DNA from: Chloroflexota bacterium | GTDB taxonomy: Bacteria > Chloroflexota > Anaerolineae > Anaerolineales > Anaerolineaceae | Reading direction: 5' to 3' | Assembly (NCBI GenBank): GCA_012799995.1 | Contig: JAAZKE010000087.1 | Location: 1 to 64,000 of the forward strand | DNA: 64,000 bases | Shown: one piece after another, positions 1-10,935 of the stretch | How the letters are laid out: every line of letters begins with the position of its first letter | How positions within the stretch are numbered: the stretch's first letter is position 1 | Translations under genes and position numbers: made by a program | The notes under the pieces: model-generated | What the model was told of the DNA's origin: nothing | The model's input: only the letters and a program-made list of their open reading frames with translations | Databases searched by the model: none

Positions 1-2390
1 CCTACCACGATATATCGTATCGCATATTTTTGCAGGATCGCGAGCGCGATATCCGGCGAAGCGTCATTATAAAACGTACTCACATCTTCGATCCTCTGCC
101 AAACCTGGTCAGACAGACCCGGTCGTTGTTGGCGTTGATGATAGTTCCAGCCAATCACACCCGGCAGCCCGGTATAGATTGTGTATCGATTGCCCCATTT
201 ATATTCGGTAGCATTCCCCTCAATAATTACCGGCGATCCCTGCACATGATCCTGCATCCATTTTATCGCAGCGAAATCCTCTGCCAGCTCCATCGTGAAT
301 CCATCCTGGAAATACTGGGAGCTTTCCATATAAGCCATTCCATTCAACGTATGAGGTGCGGCCATCGACATCCGGTCTTTTATCTTGTCAATCGATGCCA
401 GGATGGGATAGGATGCGGCAGCGATGACCAGCAGATAGAATATGGACAGTCGCCACGCCGGCAGGGCGAACTCCGATTTTGAATCTTCTCTGAACACTGT
501 ACCAGTTCCAACCGCAGCAGGCAGAACGAAAAGAATCCAGGCTTGCATATATAGTTTGAAAACCATATTCATCCGTCCCAAATCAGCCTTGAGGCAGAAA
601 AATTCAACGAATAATGTGATGAAGAATGCTGTCCCTGCCATGAAAAGCAACACATTTTTCACCAGGCTGTTCTCCCTGCGCAGCATCAACAGGAAGACCC
701 ACAGCATCATTGGCAGTGCAATCCATCCGATCCAGACGCTCTTGAAGGCAAAGAAGATCAGGCAGGCTGTGATCAAAACGATCATCGCAATCAGCTGATT
801 CTTGTATTTGCGCAACATTACCCGCGCACTCCTAAGCGGCGTTTCCGCCATCCAGGCCGTAGTTTCAGCCACAAGCCAGTTGACAATACATAGCAGAAAC
901 AATCCCCAATGCATCAGGTAGGACCAGACCGGCGTTCGCGCGCCATTCCATATTTGGATGCCGTTTTGCTGTGTGTTATTTAATAAATAGGGCAGAAACA
1001 CAACCACGCTCAACAACCCGATCACTCCGGCAAGGACAGCGCCACTCATTCCAGATATAAGCGCCCTGGGACTGGCAAAGGATGAAGGCAGCCCGACATT
1101 GGTGCTCAGGAACAGCCCAATCATAAAAAACAGCGCGATCGTCAGCAGCAGGTAAGTTGGAAAATCCCAGGTATTGGTCGGTATCAAAGACCCCAGCAGG
1201 ACAACGCCACCCCAAAAAACAGGCAACAAACCGGTAAATGTCCACTTGCGTTTGTTTTGAGTCAGTATAACCAGCGAACTTAGCCAGCATAGGACTAAAA
1301 CGGTGATCGGTAAGGCGTATAAATGCGCATGCGGATCGCCATACAGGAAAGTAAAGTAGGGAAATTCAGTAATCGGTTCACCCGGGATCGCCCTGCTCGG
1401 AACCCAATACCAGTCCCCGCGATACATTTGAAAAGGAGTACCCTGAAGCATGCGGGCGATTCCAACGAAAAACGCGCCCGCCAATTCCAGGAAGGTTGCC
1501 GTTTCGGGAGTTGATACACCGCCCAATTCGACCAGTTCTTTGGCAACCATGGCAGGAATGCCTAAATTTCCAAAAACCTGCGCAATTAAAACACCAAAGA
1601 TACCGATGATTCCTACTCTCTTCGATTTTGCACTCGAATCCTGGTTTGAAGTTCCTCTGACGTGCAAAGAAAGACTGGTGATGGCAGCGTAAAAAGCGCT
1701 CCCCAAAAGGGCATACCATAGCGGCAGGATCAGATTGTAAGCAACGCTGGGAATGATCCCAAGCGCCTTGACTCCCAACCCTGCCAGATACGCCCCATAG
1801 TAGTAATAATTGAGCTTGCCACCGGCAAACCAAGGATCATATGGAGGGAAACTGGCACTCTTGAGGATGGCATTGAAGTAGGAAAAATCCATCGGTTTCT
1901 CACCACCTTTGGAAGGATGCCAAAGGTCCGGATTTCCCAATCGAATCAAAAGAAAGAACAGGAACAATCCGAGAAACAGTGTTTCCGCCTGCAGGAATAA
2001 CTTCCAGTCATCGTGAAGCTGTTTCAGGATATCATTTTTATTTTTGACAAACAAAATCAAATTGAAAAATGCAGCTGCTGCAAGAACAATAAGAATTGTT
2101 TGATGGGTATAGGGTACGCCCAAACTGACAGAAAGCCAAACCACTACACCGATTACCAATAGACCGAACAGGCGTGAAATGCCGAACCCTTTATCCCGTA
2201 ATCCAGCGAAAACCAGCCTGGTTAATGGAAAAAATGCTACTCCGATGGCGCTGAAAAACAGATACCAGACCAATACGGCAATCACGTCACTGCTGTTCAC
2301 CCAAGCAGTACGATTAAACAGCGTTGACCAGGTACCGCCCGCTCTTTGCAGTTCCCATTGTGTTGCCGTGAGCATTTGATCAACCGCCAA
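1..2390 (-). CDS. Partial (3' end off window): DUF2298/'YYY'-type polytopic membrane protein
   Basis: Not in the ORF track because no stop lies in the window. Reverse-strand reading gives an open frame from TTG 2390 (GGAGG just upstream) or ATG 2375, including ...GGKLNYYYYGAYLAGLGVKALGIIPSVAYNLILPLWYAL... and ...FPYFTFLYGDPHAHLYALPITVL... Confidence 0.8.
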   Translation of the reverse strand, partial: MAVDQMLTATQWELQRAGGTWSTLFNRTAWVNSSDVIAVLVWYLFFSAIGVAFFPLTRLVFAGLRDKGFGISRLFGLLVIGVVVWLSVSLGVPYTHQTILIVLAAAAFFNLILFVKNKNDILKQLHDDWKLFLQAETLFLGLFLFFLLIRLGNPDLWHPSKGGEKPMDFSYFNAILKSASFPPYDPWFAGGKLNYYYYGAYLAGLGVKALGIIPSVAYNLILPLWYALLGSAFYAAITSLSLHVRGTSNQDSSAKSKRVGIIGIFGVLIAQVFGNLGIPAMVAKELVELGGVSTPETATFLELAGAFFVGIARMLQGTPFQMYRGDWYWVPSRAIPGEPITEFPYFTFLYGDPHAHLYALPITVLVLCWLSSLVILTQNKRKWTFTGLLPVFWGGVVLLGSLIPTNTWDFPTYLLLTIALFFMIGLFLSTNVGLPSSFASPRALISGMSGAVLAGVIGLLSVVVFLPYLLNNTQQNGIQIWNGARTPVWSYLMHWGLFLLCIVNWLVAETTAWMAETPLRSARVMLRKYKNQLIAMIVLITACLIFFAFKSVWIGWIALPMMLWVFLLMLRRENSLVKNVLLFMAGTAFFITLFVEFFCLKADLGRMNMVFKLYMQAWILFVLPAAVGTGTVFREDSKSEFALPAWRLSIFYLLVIAAASYPILASIDKIKDRMSMAAPHTLNGMAYMESSQYFQDGFTMELAEDFAAIKWMQDHVQGSPVIIEGNATEYKWGNRYTIYTGLPGVIGWNYHQRQQRPGLSDQVWQRIEDVSTFYNDASPDIALAILQKYAIRYIVV

Positions 2391-2474
2391 GGTGCCTCCG
2401 CAACAATGGAATAATGGGATTCAGGCAGTATATTCCACCGTTTCTGGAAGATCGATATGGTTTCAAGCTGATTT

Positions 2475-4679
2475 TCATGGCACCAGATAGGAATAGAAGT
2501 CTCTGCCGGGGATCTCGTTGGGATGGAGCTTTTTCAATCCTGAGGGAAATGTACTTTCCAGCAGCATTTCAGTCTCCACGTCATCGGGTTTATATAGGAA
2601 CAAGAGCGGTCGTGTAACCTCAACCAACGAAGGAACCAGCGAATGATCAAGCGCGGTATCCCTCTTGACATACCCCGCTGTGATCCCAACTAGCCTCGTA
2701 TCAACCCAATGAGGATAGGGCATAACGAAAGCAGAAGCGATTTCTCCCACTGATACACTGTATCCGCGAATCACATCGCCCATCTCGCGGGTATTCCAGG
2801 CATTCTGAGCATAATTCTTTTGATAAGTTTCGAAAGTCAGCCGATAGTTCAGCACAGCGCTGGCAGTAACCAGCACCCCTGCCATCAGTCCAATAATCAC
2901 CGTCTGAACCGGTTTATTTCCAGTGCGATCTAGCATCATTCGGATTAAGACCCAAAAACCGTATGCAGCGATGCAGAAAATCGGAATCATCGCCGCACCA
3001 GTACGATTCAGCGACGGATTTTCATCTGGAAAGGCAATCGATAACACCGAAGGCAGCATAAATAAGGGAATGGATATCAACAGCACGCTATCCATCCAAA
3101 ACCGTCGGCGGATTATGCGAATAATCAGGAAAACCAGCCCGATCGCAAAAAAGGCTGCGGTGAAAATGTCCAAAGCAGGGCGAAAGGGAATCGAATGCAC
3201 CCAGATTCTGCCATTATCCCAAAAAGGCATAATCAATGCCTTCCATAAGTTATCCAACAGAACCTGCAACGGATTTGCGCTAAGCTCCGTTTCCACACCC
3301 GATAACCGTGTCATTGAGCGATACAACACATTCGCTGGCATCACCGTCAAGACGCGCAACAGCGGAAGCACAGCCAAAATTGTAAAATATACCAGGATGC
3401 CAAATCCGGCAAAGGCTTCTTTACGTAGGAATGGCTTGACCGCCAACAGATAGCTAATGAAAAACAGAACAAATGCAAGTGGCACGATCCGCATCGCGCT
3501 GTATCCCTGCAGTCCCAGCCCCAGCAGAAGACCGCTCAAAATCAGGTGCTTGATTTTCCTGTCCTCCAATCCTGATAGCAGATAGTAGAAGGCAGGCGCA
3601 GTGAACATCGGGTAAAAAGCAAAGCGCAGCGCCACTCGATCGATCACGTTCGGCCAGTAGGCAATACCGCATAGTCCCACCGCCAGCAACCCGACATGGC
3701 GGTTGAAGACTTTTTTGCCAATCAGATAGATAAAAGGCAATGCGATGATTCCTGCCAGCGCAGTGCCAATCTTTAAGCTCAGAAAACTCATACCTGTGCC
3801 AAATAACCTGGCGATTAAGGCCGTCCAGTAAAATTGAAACGCTTCCCGACCGGTGTTGCGTGTAAAAAAGACGGCTGTTTTCCCGTTCAGCAGGTCATCA
3901 ACATCCAGCAGCTTCTCAGCATGATCGCTGAACATATCAAAGGGGACGCTATCCAACCGATACAGCCTGAAGAAGACACTCACCAGAAACACCAGAATCC
4001 ACAGGAGTGCAAACCCATCCAGGCGAATACCGCGCCTTGTCAGCGCCCGCCAAGCGCTTTTTACACGTTGAAATATGCCAGTATCACCATCTTTATGACA
4101 AAAAGCTGCTAACGCGAATCCGATCGAAAGCAGCCATAACAGTGTATTTAACAATGTAAATCGATTTGAACTGAAAAGCAGGAAGGCAGCGACAGCAAAC
4201 CCCAATGAAAGCGCCAGAGGAAGCGGGTTAAAGCTTAAATCAAAACCAGCTGAGCAGGCTTCAGGCTGTTCTTTTTTTATTGTCTTAAATAAGCTATCTG
4301 TCTGGGAATGTCGCTTCAGGGAGAAAATCGTACCAAGCACAATCAGCACAACGCTTATCCCATAGAGGATCAGCGAAGGGTTGGGAGTACGAATTCCACG
4401 GTGGATCTGCGGATCAAGCAACGACTGCCCAAAAATCGCAGTTATAAGAATGAGAATCACCAGCCAGATCGGAAAAGCTGTGACTTCATTTTTTCCAAGG
4501 GTTGAAACTTGCTGTATTTTCTCCGCTAATAAGAAAAGGAAGCCCCGATTTTTCAGCCCATCTCTTGGAAAAGAGCGTCGTTCTTCAGAAACTGGATCCG
4601 ATTCCGGCAGGATATCACGATGCCAGTTCTCAGGTTTGATTTTCAGACGGATATACTCAAGAACACTCATCTCGTCCAT
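2475..4679 (-). CDS. Polytopic membrane glycosyltransferase-like protein (GT39/ArnT-like)
   Basis: 734 aa, many TM segments, FRLYRLDSVPFDMFSDHAEKLLDV...NTGREAFQFYWTALIARLFG pattern of PMT-like enzymes. Confidence 0.75.
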   Translation of the reverse strand: MDEMSVLEYIRLKIKPENWHRDILPESDPVSEERRSFPRDGLKNRGFLFLLAEKIQQVSTLGKNEVTAFPIWLVILILITAIFGQSLLDPQIHRGIRTPNPSLILYGISVVLIVLGTIFSLKRHSQTDSLFKTIKKEQPEACSAGFDLSFNPLPLALSLGFAVAAFLLFSSNRFTLLNTLLWLLSIGFALAAFCHKDGDTGIFQRVKSAWRALTRRGIRLDGFALLWILVFLVSVFFRLYRLDSVPFDMFSDHAEKLLDVDDLLNGKTAVFFTRNTGREAFQFYWTALIARLFGTGMSFLSLKIGTALAGIIALPFIYLIGKKVFNRHVGLLAVGLCGIAYWPNVIDRVALRFAFYPMFTAPAFYYLLSGLEDRKIKHLILSGLLLGLGLQGYSAMRIVPLAFVLFFISYLLAVKPFLRKEAFAGFGILVYFTILAVLPLLRVLTVMPANVLYRSMTRLSGVETELSANPLQVLLDNLWKALIMPFWDNGRIWVHSIPFRPALDIFTAAFFAIGLVFLIIRIIRRRFWMDSVLLISIPLFMLPSVLSIAFPDENPSLNRTGAAMIPIFCIAAYGFWVLIRMMLDRTGNKPVQTVIIGLMAGVLVTASAVLNYRLTFETYQKNYAQNAWNTREMGDVIRGYSVSVGEIASAFVMPYPHWVDTRLVGITAGYVKRDTALDHSLVPSLVEVTRPLLFLYKPDDVETEMLLESTFPSGLKKLHPNEIPGRDFYSYLVP

Positions 4680-4682
4680 CAG

Positions 4683-5495
4683 TTACCCATCTTTGCGAGT
4701 GATATAAAAGGTATAAGCACCTTCCGCCTGTTCTCTGTTTTCGTTGTAATACTTGCGGCAAATTTTCTCTGTCAGCCGGAGATTCCAGTGCGTTGGAGCC
4801 AGAACCCATTTTCCAAACATGCTATGCGAAATCAGCGAAGGCAATCCAAAATAATGTCCCCACTCCAATGTATGAAAAGCCCCTTTAGAGAAATAATGCC
4901 AGTATTTTTCAACGGTAAAGCCATTATCATTGAGCCTTTTTGTCCATGTTTCCGGATCGTCACAATGGTAATGGCGCGAAATTCTATTGAAAAAGCTGCG
5001 ATACCAGTCAGCCAGGAATTTCAGATGAATCCGATCAAAGAAGTTTGATACGGATAAATTGGACAGAAACTGATGGTTGGGTACGCAGAAGATAAACTGA
5101 CCTCCCGGCATAATGACACGCGCCGCTTCCGATATAACTGCATCCACGTCGGGGATGTGCTCAAGAACCGAGTTGCTGATAATCGTTTTAAACGAATGAT
5201 CGGGAAAAGGAATCGAAGCACCTTCTGCCTGCAGAACCTGTTCGTAAGCGCCGCTCAACGCAGCCTGCTTTAACGGACCTTTCCAGGGGTCAATGCCAAC
5301 TTCGATCGGTTTCATAAACGTTCGTGAGGCGAAGTGACCATCTCCGCAGCCTAAATCCAATACCGGGGAGACGAGCGTCAGATCCTGATACACCCTGGCT
5401 TCCATCGAGCGCAATAATCCACGAAAATAGGGCAATTCGCTGATTTGAACCCATAGAAAATCGCGTTCCTGGGTATTCTTTATCGGATCAGCCAT
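4683..5495 (-). CDS. Class I SAM-dependent methyltransferase
   Basis: VLDLGCGDGHFASRTF motif I, ISNSVLEHIPDVDAVISEAARVIMPGGQFIF. Confidence 0.85.
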   Translation of the reverse strand: MADPIKNTQERDFLWVQISELPYFRGLLRSMEARVYQDLTLVSPVLDLGCGDGHFASRTFMKPIEVGIDPWKGPLKQAALSGAYEQVLQAEGASIPFPDHSFKTIISNSVLEHIPDVDAVISEAARVIMPGGQFIFCVPNHQFLSNLSVSNFFDRIHLKFLADWYRSFFNRISRHYHCDDPETWTKRLNDNGFTVEKYWHYFSKGAFHTLEWGHYFGLPSLISHSMFGKWVLAPTHWNLRLTEKICRKYYNENREQAEGAYTFYITRKDG

Positions 5496-6648
5496 TTACA
5501 CCATACTTTTCAAACATCTTTTCATAAGCTTCTGCAACTACAGCTGGTTGATAAAAGGAACGGATTGTCTCTTTTTTATCGGAGTAATCGCGATTCTCTT
5601 TCAACACTTTGATGATTTTCTCTGCAAGATCATCTGCATTGCCAATTTCAATAATCTCTCCCATTTCATGCCTTGTTACCGGCACGCGAATGCCAGGCAA
5701 ATTTGCTGAAACGCATGGCTTTCCCTGCATCATCGCTTCAATCTGAACCAGCCCGAACGAATCCGTTCGGTTCAGGCTGGGCATCGTCAGAAGGTCAATC
5801 GTTCGATAGAATTTCGTCATCTCTGTTGGGTTCAAACTGCCGAGGAATCTCCATTGTCCTTTTGCAATCAATTCGTCCAGGCGCGGTTTCAGCTTTTCAT
5901 AATACGCTCGTTCCCCCAGCACATTATCATATGGTCCTGCAAAAAACACACATGCATTCGGATAAACAGCCAAAATCTTCGGTAGTGCATCCAACAAAAC
6001 TTCAACGCCTTTGTCTGCTGCAAATCGACAAGCCATACCGATAATTGGGTTCTTTTTTTCAGGATTAACCTTGCCCTGAAATCCTTCAACCTCAGAAGAT
6101 GAAACATCAGGCAGACTGACAGGCGGCTGAATTATATTCACCTTCTCGCGAAACTTCGGTAAAAAGAGTGAATATTCCGCATAATCTTTTGTATATGCCA
6201 CGATCGCATCGCAGTAGGAACCTGCCAGATCATTCATTTTCAAAACGACACGATTGGCAATTTGATTGACAAAACCGGAAGGCATCTGCAAATCGCAGTG
6301 ATAGGTCAACACTGAAAACACGCCAGCCACGTGCGCCCTGTGTGCTACCCAGGCAGCGTCAAACTGCGGCAAATGAATGTTGACCACATCTGATTCCTTC
6401 ACCAGCTGAGCAGTCTTTTGCCAAAAGCGCGGCATCAAGCCACCTTTGGAAATACGCATCAGAATCGGCGCACGGACAACTTTCACACCCTCGACAACCT
6501 CTTCAAGCGGAAGCGAGCTGTCATGCTGCGATGTCAGCACCGTCACCTGATGCCCGGCATCTGCCCAGGCTTTGGCAATTCTTTCAGCATAGATTGTCAA
6601 TCCGCTGATGTAGGGGGCGTAATAGGTTACTGCAACCAGAATCTTCAT
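5488..6648 (-). CDS. Glycosyltransferase family 4 (GT-B)
   Basis: Start MKILVAVTYYAPYISGLTIYAERIAKAWADAGHQVTVLT preferred over upstream Met of the 6678 ORF; PSLNRTDSFGLVQIEAMMQGKPCVSANLPGIRV. Confidence 0.9.
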   Translation of the reverse strand: MKILVAVTYYAPYISGLTIYAERIAKAWADAGHQVTVLTSQHDSSLPLEEVVEGVKVVRAPILMRISKGGLMPRFWQKTAQLVKESDVVNIHLPQFDAAWVAHRAHVAGVFSVLTYHCDLQMPSGFVNQIANRVVLKMNDLAGSYCDAIVAYTKDYAEYSLFLPKFREKVNIIQPPVSLPDVSSSEVEGFQGKVNPEKKNPIIGMACRFAADKGVEVLLDALPKILAVYPNACVFFAGPYDNVLGERAYYEKLKPRLDELIAKGQWRFLGSLNPTEMTKFYRTIDLLTMPSLNRTDSFGLVQIEAMMQGKPCVSANLPGIRVPVTRHEMGEIIEIGNADDLAEKIIKVLKENRDYSDKKETIRSFYQPAVVAEAYEKMFEKYGVNG

Positions 6649-7673
6649 GCAATCAGGTCCCAGTTTTCTTTCGTCCATTGATAAAGGCGTCTGATTCCGT
6701 CTTCAACGCCAACTTTTGGTTTCCATCCCAAACATTCGCTTGCTTTTCGGATATCGGAAACGTAGATAAGCTGATCTCCCGGGCGCCAATCGCCATAGGA
6801 AACATGAATCTTCTTGCCAGCCAGCTCTTCGAGCACCGGACCAAATTCTTTCCAGACTGAGATGACATTCTGAGGGCCACCACCGATGTTGAACACTTTT
6901 CCTGCGGAAACATCCGACTGAGCGATTGCAGCCTGATAAACGTCAACCAGATCGTCGATGAACAGCAAATCACGCACCTGCTTGCCATTGCCATAAATGG
7001 TGATCGGCTTACCGGTCAAAAATGCGATAATGAACCAGGAAACCCACCCCTGATCTTCTACACCGAACTGACGCGGCCCAAAGATCGCGCTCTGACGGAA
7101 TACAACACTCGGGATATCGTAAATCCGCGCATAATCGCGCACATACTGATCGCCAGTTCCTTTTGAACAACCATAAGGCGAGTGAAAATCGAGGTGGCGG
7201 TCTTCGGAAATACCATTTGGAAAATCCGCATAAGCATAGCGCGTTTCTTCCTCAATAATGCGCACATCTTCCATTCCACCATAGACCTTATTGGTAGAAG
7301 TATAAAGCACCATCGGTTGCCTGCCGCCTAACCGTGCCGCTTCAAGTACGTTAAAGGTTCCCAGCGCGTTAATCTCAAAATCCTCGCGCGGGTTGGTTAC
7401 AGAGGTGGTCACGGCAACCTGAGCCGCCATGTGTGCAATTACATCGATGTTCTTCACCGCCTCATTCAAAGATGATGCATCACGCACATCACCCTGGATC
7501 AATCGAAACGAGTCCGCGCCAAACCGGCTTCGCAGCCAGTTGATGTTGTGGCGAGAGCCACTGCGCGAGAGATTATCGAAAATGGTTACTTCCTGATTGT
7601 TATTCAGCAGGGCAGCCGCAAAGTTGGAACCGATAAATCCGGCGCCTCCTGTGATCAGATATTTTTTTGTCAT
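6645..7673 (-). CDS. NAD-dependent epimerase/dehydratase (CDP-paratose 2-epimerase-like)
   Basis: GGAGFIGSNF, YxxxK-like SPYGCSKGTGDQYVRDYARIYDIPSVVFRQSAIFGPRQFG. Confidence 0.85.
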   Translation of the reverse strand: MTKKYLITGGAGFIGSNFAAALLNNNQEVTIFDNLSRSGSRHNINWLRSRFGADSFRLIQGDVRDASSLNEAVKNIDVIAHMAAQVAVTTSVTNPREDFEINALGTFNVLEAARLGGRQPMVLYTSTNKVYGGMEDVRIIEEETRYAYADFPNGISEDRHLDFHSPYGCSKGTGDQYVRDYARIYDIPSVVFRQSAIFGPRQFGVEDQGWVSWFIIAFLTGKPITIYGNGKQVRDLLFIDDLVDVYQAAIAQSDVSAGKVFNIGGGPQNVISVWKEFGPVLEELAGKKIHVSYGDWRPGDQLIYVSDIRKASECLGWKPKVGVEDGIRRLYQWTKENWDLIA

Positions 7674-8683
7674 TCCACATCTTCCTTTTGAGACAAATCA
7701 GTATGCTTCAGGCGTGTGAATACCTCGCTGAATCTCTGTCCCTGAATAATAAATCCAATAATGCCATAAATGACCGGGGTAATGATCCCCAGTGTGTGAA
7801 CGAACATGCCAAAACCCAGTGATCGTGACTGATCAATGCCGAAAAATGCCAATGCTGTTACAAATGCGCCTTCAATTACGCCTATTCCGGCAGGGGCAGC
7901 AGGGATTGCGCCACCCAGCGCAGTAATGCTCTGCACGAACAAGGAAGCCCAGGCAGGCAGTTCCGGAAAGAATGCACGCATTGCAATGTTAAGCGATAAC
8001 AACCAACAGACCCAGGTCATCAGGATCCAGAAAAGCCAGATCATAAATTTCCCCGGGTTGTTTAAGATCTGGAATCCGCTGAACAGCGAGTTCAACTGGG
8101 GATACAGAAATCGCCCCAGTTTCCTCTCCTCGGAAATGAATTTTTTCATAAAGGAGATAAACTGCTGCTGATTACGAATGATCAGATAAAGAACAATCAG
8201 TCCCGCAACCAGAATTCCGCCCAGTATCAGATACAGCCCCACCGACAGGTTCACCTGAGAAACCAGCGGGATTGTTAAAAACAGAATAATCAGCGTGATG
8301 AGAACATCAAACAACCGTTCCAGCATCACAGTTGAAAAAACGCGCACTGGCGACTCATTGATCAGCCCACCCATAATTACTGATCGACCAATCTCACCCA
8401 ACCGAAACGGCAGCAGGTTCAGTAAATATCCTTCTGTAATTGTCAAGAACGACTGCATAACCGAAGGCTTTTTGTCCAATGTCACCCGCCAGGCCAAGCC
8501 ACGGAAGAAAAAAGCCACCGTTTGCAAAAGAAAGAACATCAACACCAGTTCGAGGGAGACATTGCGGAAAGTCTGTAAAAGGATTTGGGGATCAACCACT
8601 GCTGCCAGTATCGCGATTACAACAACGCTGATCACGATTCCAGGGAGTATTCTTCTAATAAATGATTTCGGTTTTTCTTCCAT
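7670..8683 (-). CDS. Flippase-like/lysylphosphatidylglycerol synthase TM-domain protein (UPF0104)
   Basis: GYLLNLLPFRLGEIGRSVIMG...ITALGGAIPAAPAGIGVIEGAFVTAL. Confidence 0.85.
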   Translation of the reverse strand: MEEKPKSFIRRILPGIVISVVVIAILAAVVDPQILLQTFRNVSLELVLMFFLLQTVAFFFRGLAWRVTLDKKPSVMQSFLTITEGYLLNLLPFRLGEIGRSVIMGGLINESPVRVFSTVMLERLFDVLITLIILFLTIPLVSQVNLSVGLYLILGGILVAGLIVLYLIIRNQQQFISFMKKFISEERKLGRFLYPQLNSLFSGFQILNNPGKFMIWLFWILMTWVCWLLSLNIAMRAFFPELPAWASLFVQSITALGGAIPAAPAGIGVIEGAFVTALAFFGIDQSRSLGFGMFVHTLGIITPVIYGIIGFIIQGQRFSEVFTRLKHTDLSQKEDVE

Positions 8684-8699
8684 GAATAATTATCGACGG

Positions 8700-10502
8700 T
8701 TAATTGTCATCGTTCAACTGCAGAACCGCCATAAAAGCTTCCTGAGGGATTTCAACACTACCTACCATCTTCATACGCCGTTTGCCGCGCTTTTGTTTCT
8801 CAAGCAGCTTCCGCTTCCGGCTGATGTCACCACCATAGCATTTCGCAAGCACATCTTTTCGCAGCGCTTTGACGTTGGCGCGGGAAATCACCCGTCCCTG
8901 CGAGCTGGCCTGAATTGCCACATCATACATCTGGCGCGGAATCAGTCCTTTCAATTTTGTAACCAGCAGCTGACCCTTATGATATGCATCTTCCTTATGA
9001 ACAATTGTTGCCAGTGCATCCACCGGTTCACCGCCGACCAGCACCTCCACTTTGACCAAGTTGCCAGGGCGATATTCTGCCACGTGGTAGTCCATCGAAG
9101 CGTACCCTTTCGATCGTGATTTCAATTCATCAAAAAAGTTGACGATCAATTCAGCCAGAGGAATTTCAAAGTTAAGTTGTGCACGGTCGGGCGCCGGGTA
9201 ATCCTGATCGATGAACACTCCGCGTCTTTTGCGAACCAGTTCCATGATCGTCCCATAATACTCCATCGGCGTAAAAATCTGCAATTTCATCCACGGCTCG
9301 CGAATTTCCTGAATCAGCCGTTCCTCAGGCAATTGAACCGGCGAATCAATCAGCAAGACAGATCCATCTAACATGACTGCTTCGTATTCAACTGATGGCG
9401 CGGTCACCACAATATCGAGGTCATACTCGCGTTCAAGTCGTTCCTGAATGATTTCCATGTGGAACAGCCCTAGAAAACCGCATCGAAAACCAAAATTCAG
9501 CGCCTGTGAGGTCTCCGGTTGAAAATCAAGTGATGCATCGTTGAGCTGCAGTTTTTCCAGCGCGTCGCGCAACAAGTTGTAATCTTCACCTTCCACCGGG
9601 TAAATACCGGCAAAGACCATCGGTTTTGCCTTTTTATACCCCGGTAACATTGCTTTAGCGCCATTCACTGCTGTCGTGATCGTGTCGCCAACGCGACATT
9701 CACGGACAGTCTTGAGCCCGGTTGCAACATATCCCACCTCTCCAGCTTTCAACTGGGGAACTGGCTTCATCGCCGGAGAGAAAATGCCAATTTCAACCGG
9801 TTTTAAATCAGCACCGGTCGCCATCAGGTGTAGGGTTGTATCGGTGGTCAACGTACCTTCACGCACGCGTAAATAGGCGACGACGCCCTTATAAGAGTCG
9901 TATTCAGAGTCGAAAATCAGCGCTTGAAGCGGTGCGTTTTCGTCGCCGGAGGGTGGTGGTACCAGCGTGACGATTTTTTCCAAAACCTGATCAACATTAG
10001 AACCTTCTTTCGCAGAGATGCGCGGGATATCTCCGCTGTCGATCCCCAACAAATTGGAAATCTCTTTTGCAACTTCGACAGGTTGCGCAGAAGGAAGATC
10101 AATTTTATTAATCACCGGGATAATCACCAGGTCAGATTCAAGCGCCAGATAGAGATTCGCCAGCGTCTGCGCCTCGATCCCCTGCGTCGCATCCACAATC
10201 AGCAATGCCCCTTCACAGGCTTCCAGTGCACGGCTCACTTCGTAATTAAAGTCGACGTGACCGGGGGTATCGATCAAGTTTAACTCGTAAGTTTCACCAT
10301 CTGCTGCCGTATAAGTCATGCGCACCGCGGATGCTTTGATCGTGACGCCCTTCTCCCGTTCCAACTCCATTGAGTCGAGCACCTGATTCATCATCTGCCG
10401 ATCCGAAATTGTTCCGGTAAGCTGCAACAAACGGTCAGCCAGCGTTGATTTTCCATGATCCACATGCGCAATAATGCAGAAATTGCGAATATTTTCTTTC
10501 AT
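8700..10502 (-). CDS. lepA: Elongation factor 4 (LepA)
   Basis: [31 protein letters not shown]-terminal [26 protein letters not shown]. Confidence 0.98.
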   Translation of the reverse strand: MKENIRNFCIIAHVDHGKSTLADRLLQLTGTISDRQMMNQVLDSMELEREKGVTIKASAVRMTYTAADGETYELNLIDTPGHVDFNYEVSRALEACEGALLIVDATQGIEAQTLANLYLALESDLVIIPVINKIDLPSAQPVEVAKEISNLLGIDSGDIPRISAKEGSNVDQVLEKIVTLVPPPSGDENAPLQALIFDSEYDSYKGVVAYLRVREGTLTTDTTLHLMATGADLKPVEIGIFSPAMKPVPQLKAGEVGYVATGLKTVRECRVGDTITTAVNGAKAMLPGYKKAKPMVFAGIYPVEGEDYNLLRDALEKLQLNDASLDFQPETSQALNFGFRCGFLGLFHMEIIQERLEREYDLDIVVTAPSVEYEAVMLDGSVLLIDSPVQLPEERLIQEIREPWMKLQIFTPMEYYGTIMELVRKRRGVFIDQDYPAPDRAQLNFEIPLAELIVNFFDELKSRSKGYASMDYHVAEYRPGNLVKVEVLVGGEPVDALATIVHKEDAYHKGQLLVTKLKGLIPRQMYDVAIQASSQGRVISRANVKALRKDVLAKCYGGDISRKRKLLEKQKRGKRRMKMVGSVEIPQEAFMAVLQLNDDN

Positions 10503-10935
10503 AACCGGTGAATAAGTATAACATTGAATAAGAGGCTTGATCCCCGTTAACGGATGCTTTGTTCACCCGATTATTAGCGATGATCAATAATCTCAACTGC
10601 AATAATCAGCTATTGACATCACGGTTAAATGTTTTATTTATAAGGAGTAAAGTGAAATTCCAACAAACTAAAGCTTCTGAAATCCAAGTAGGAGAGTTTG
10701 TATCATTATTGTTCCGTAAATAATTTCTAATTCCAATTATTCCATGCTCAGAAGTTACTACGAAATCGTTGTTTAAAAAAGTAAGAAAAGTAATCAAAGA
10801 AATGGAAATAAGAATTCCAATTTCTACTCCGTAGTATTCTCTCAAAATCAATCGATGGGATGATGATTTGAGCGTATATGGAACTCTACAGGACGATATG
10901 AATACATTATCGGATGGAGCTTGTGACTAACACAT

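Noticed and set aside
8295-9119. 274-aa plus-strand ORF
   Set aside because: Antisense to the flippase-like gene and lepA, low-complexity translation with no domain; lepA frame is unambiguous.
10606-10851. 81-aa minus-strand ORF as a gene
   Set aside because: AT-rich intergenic, no recognisable domain and no clear RBS; insufficient support.
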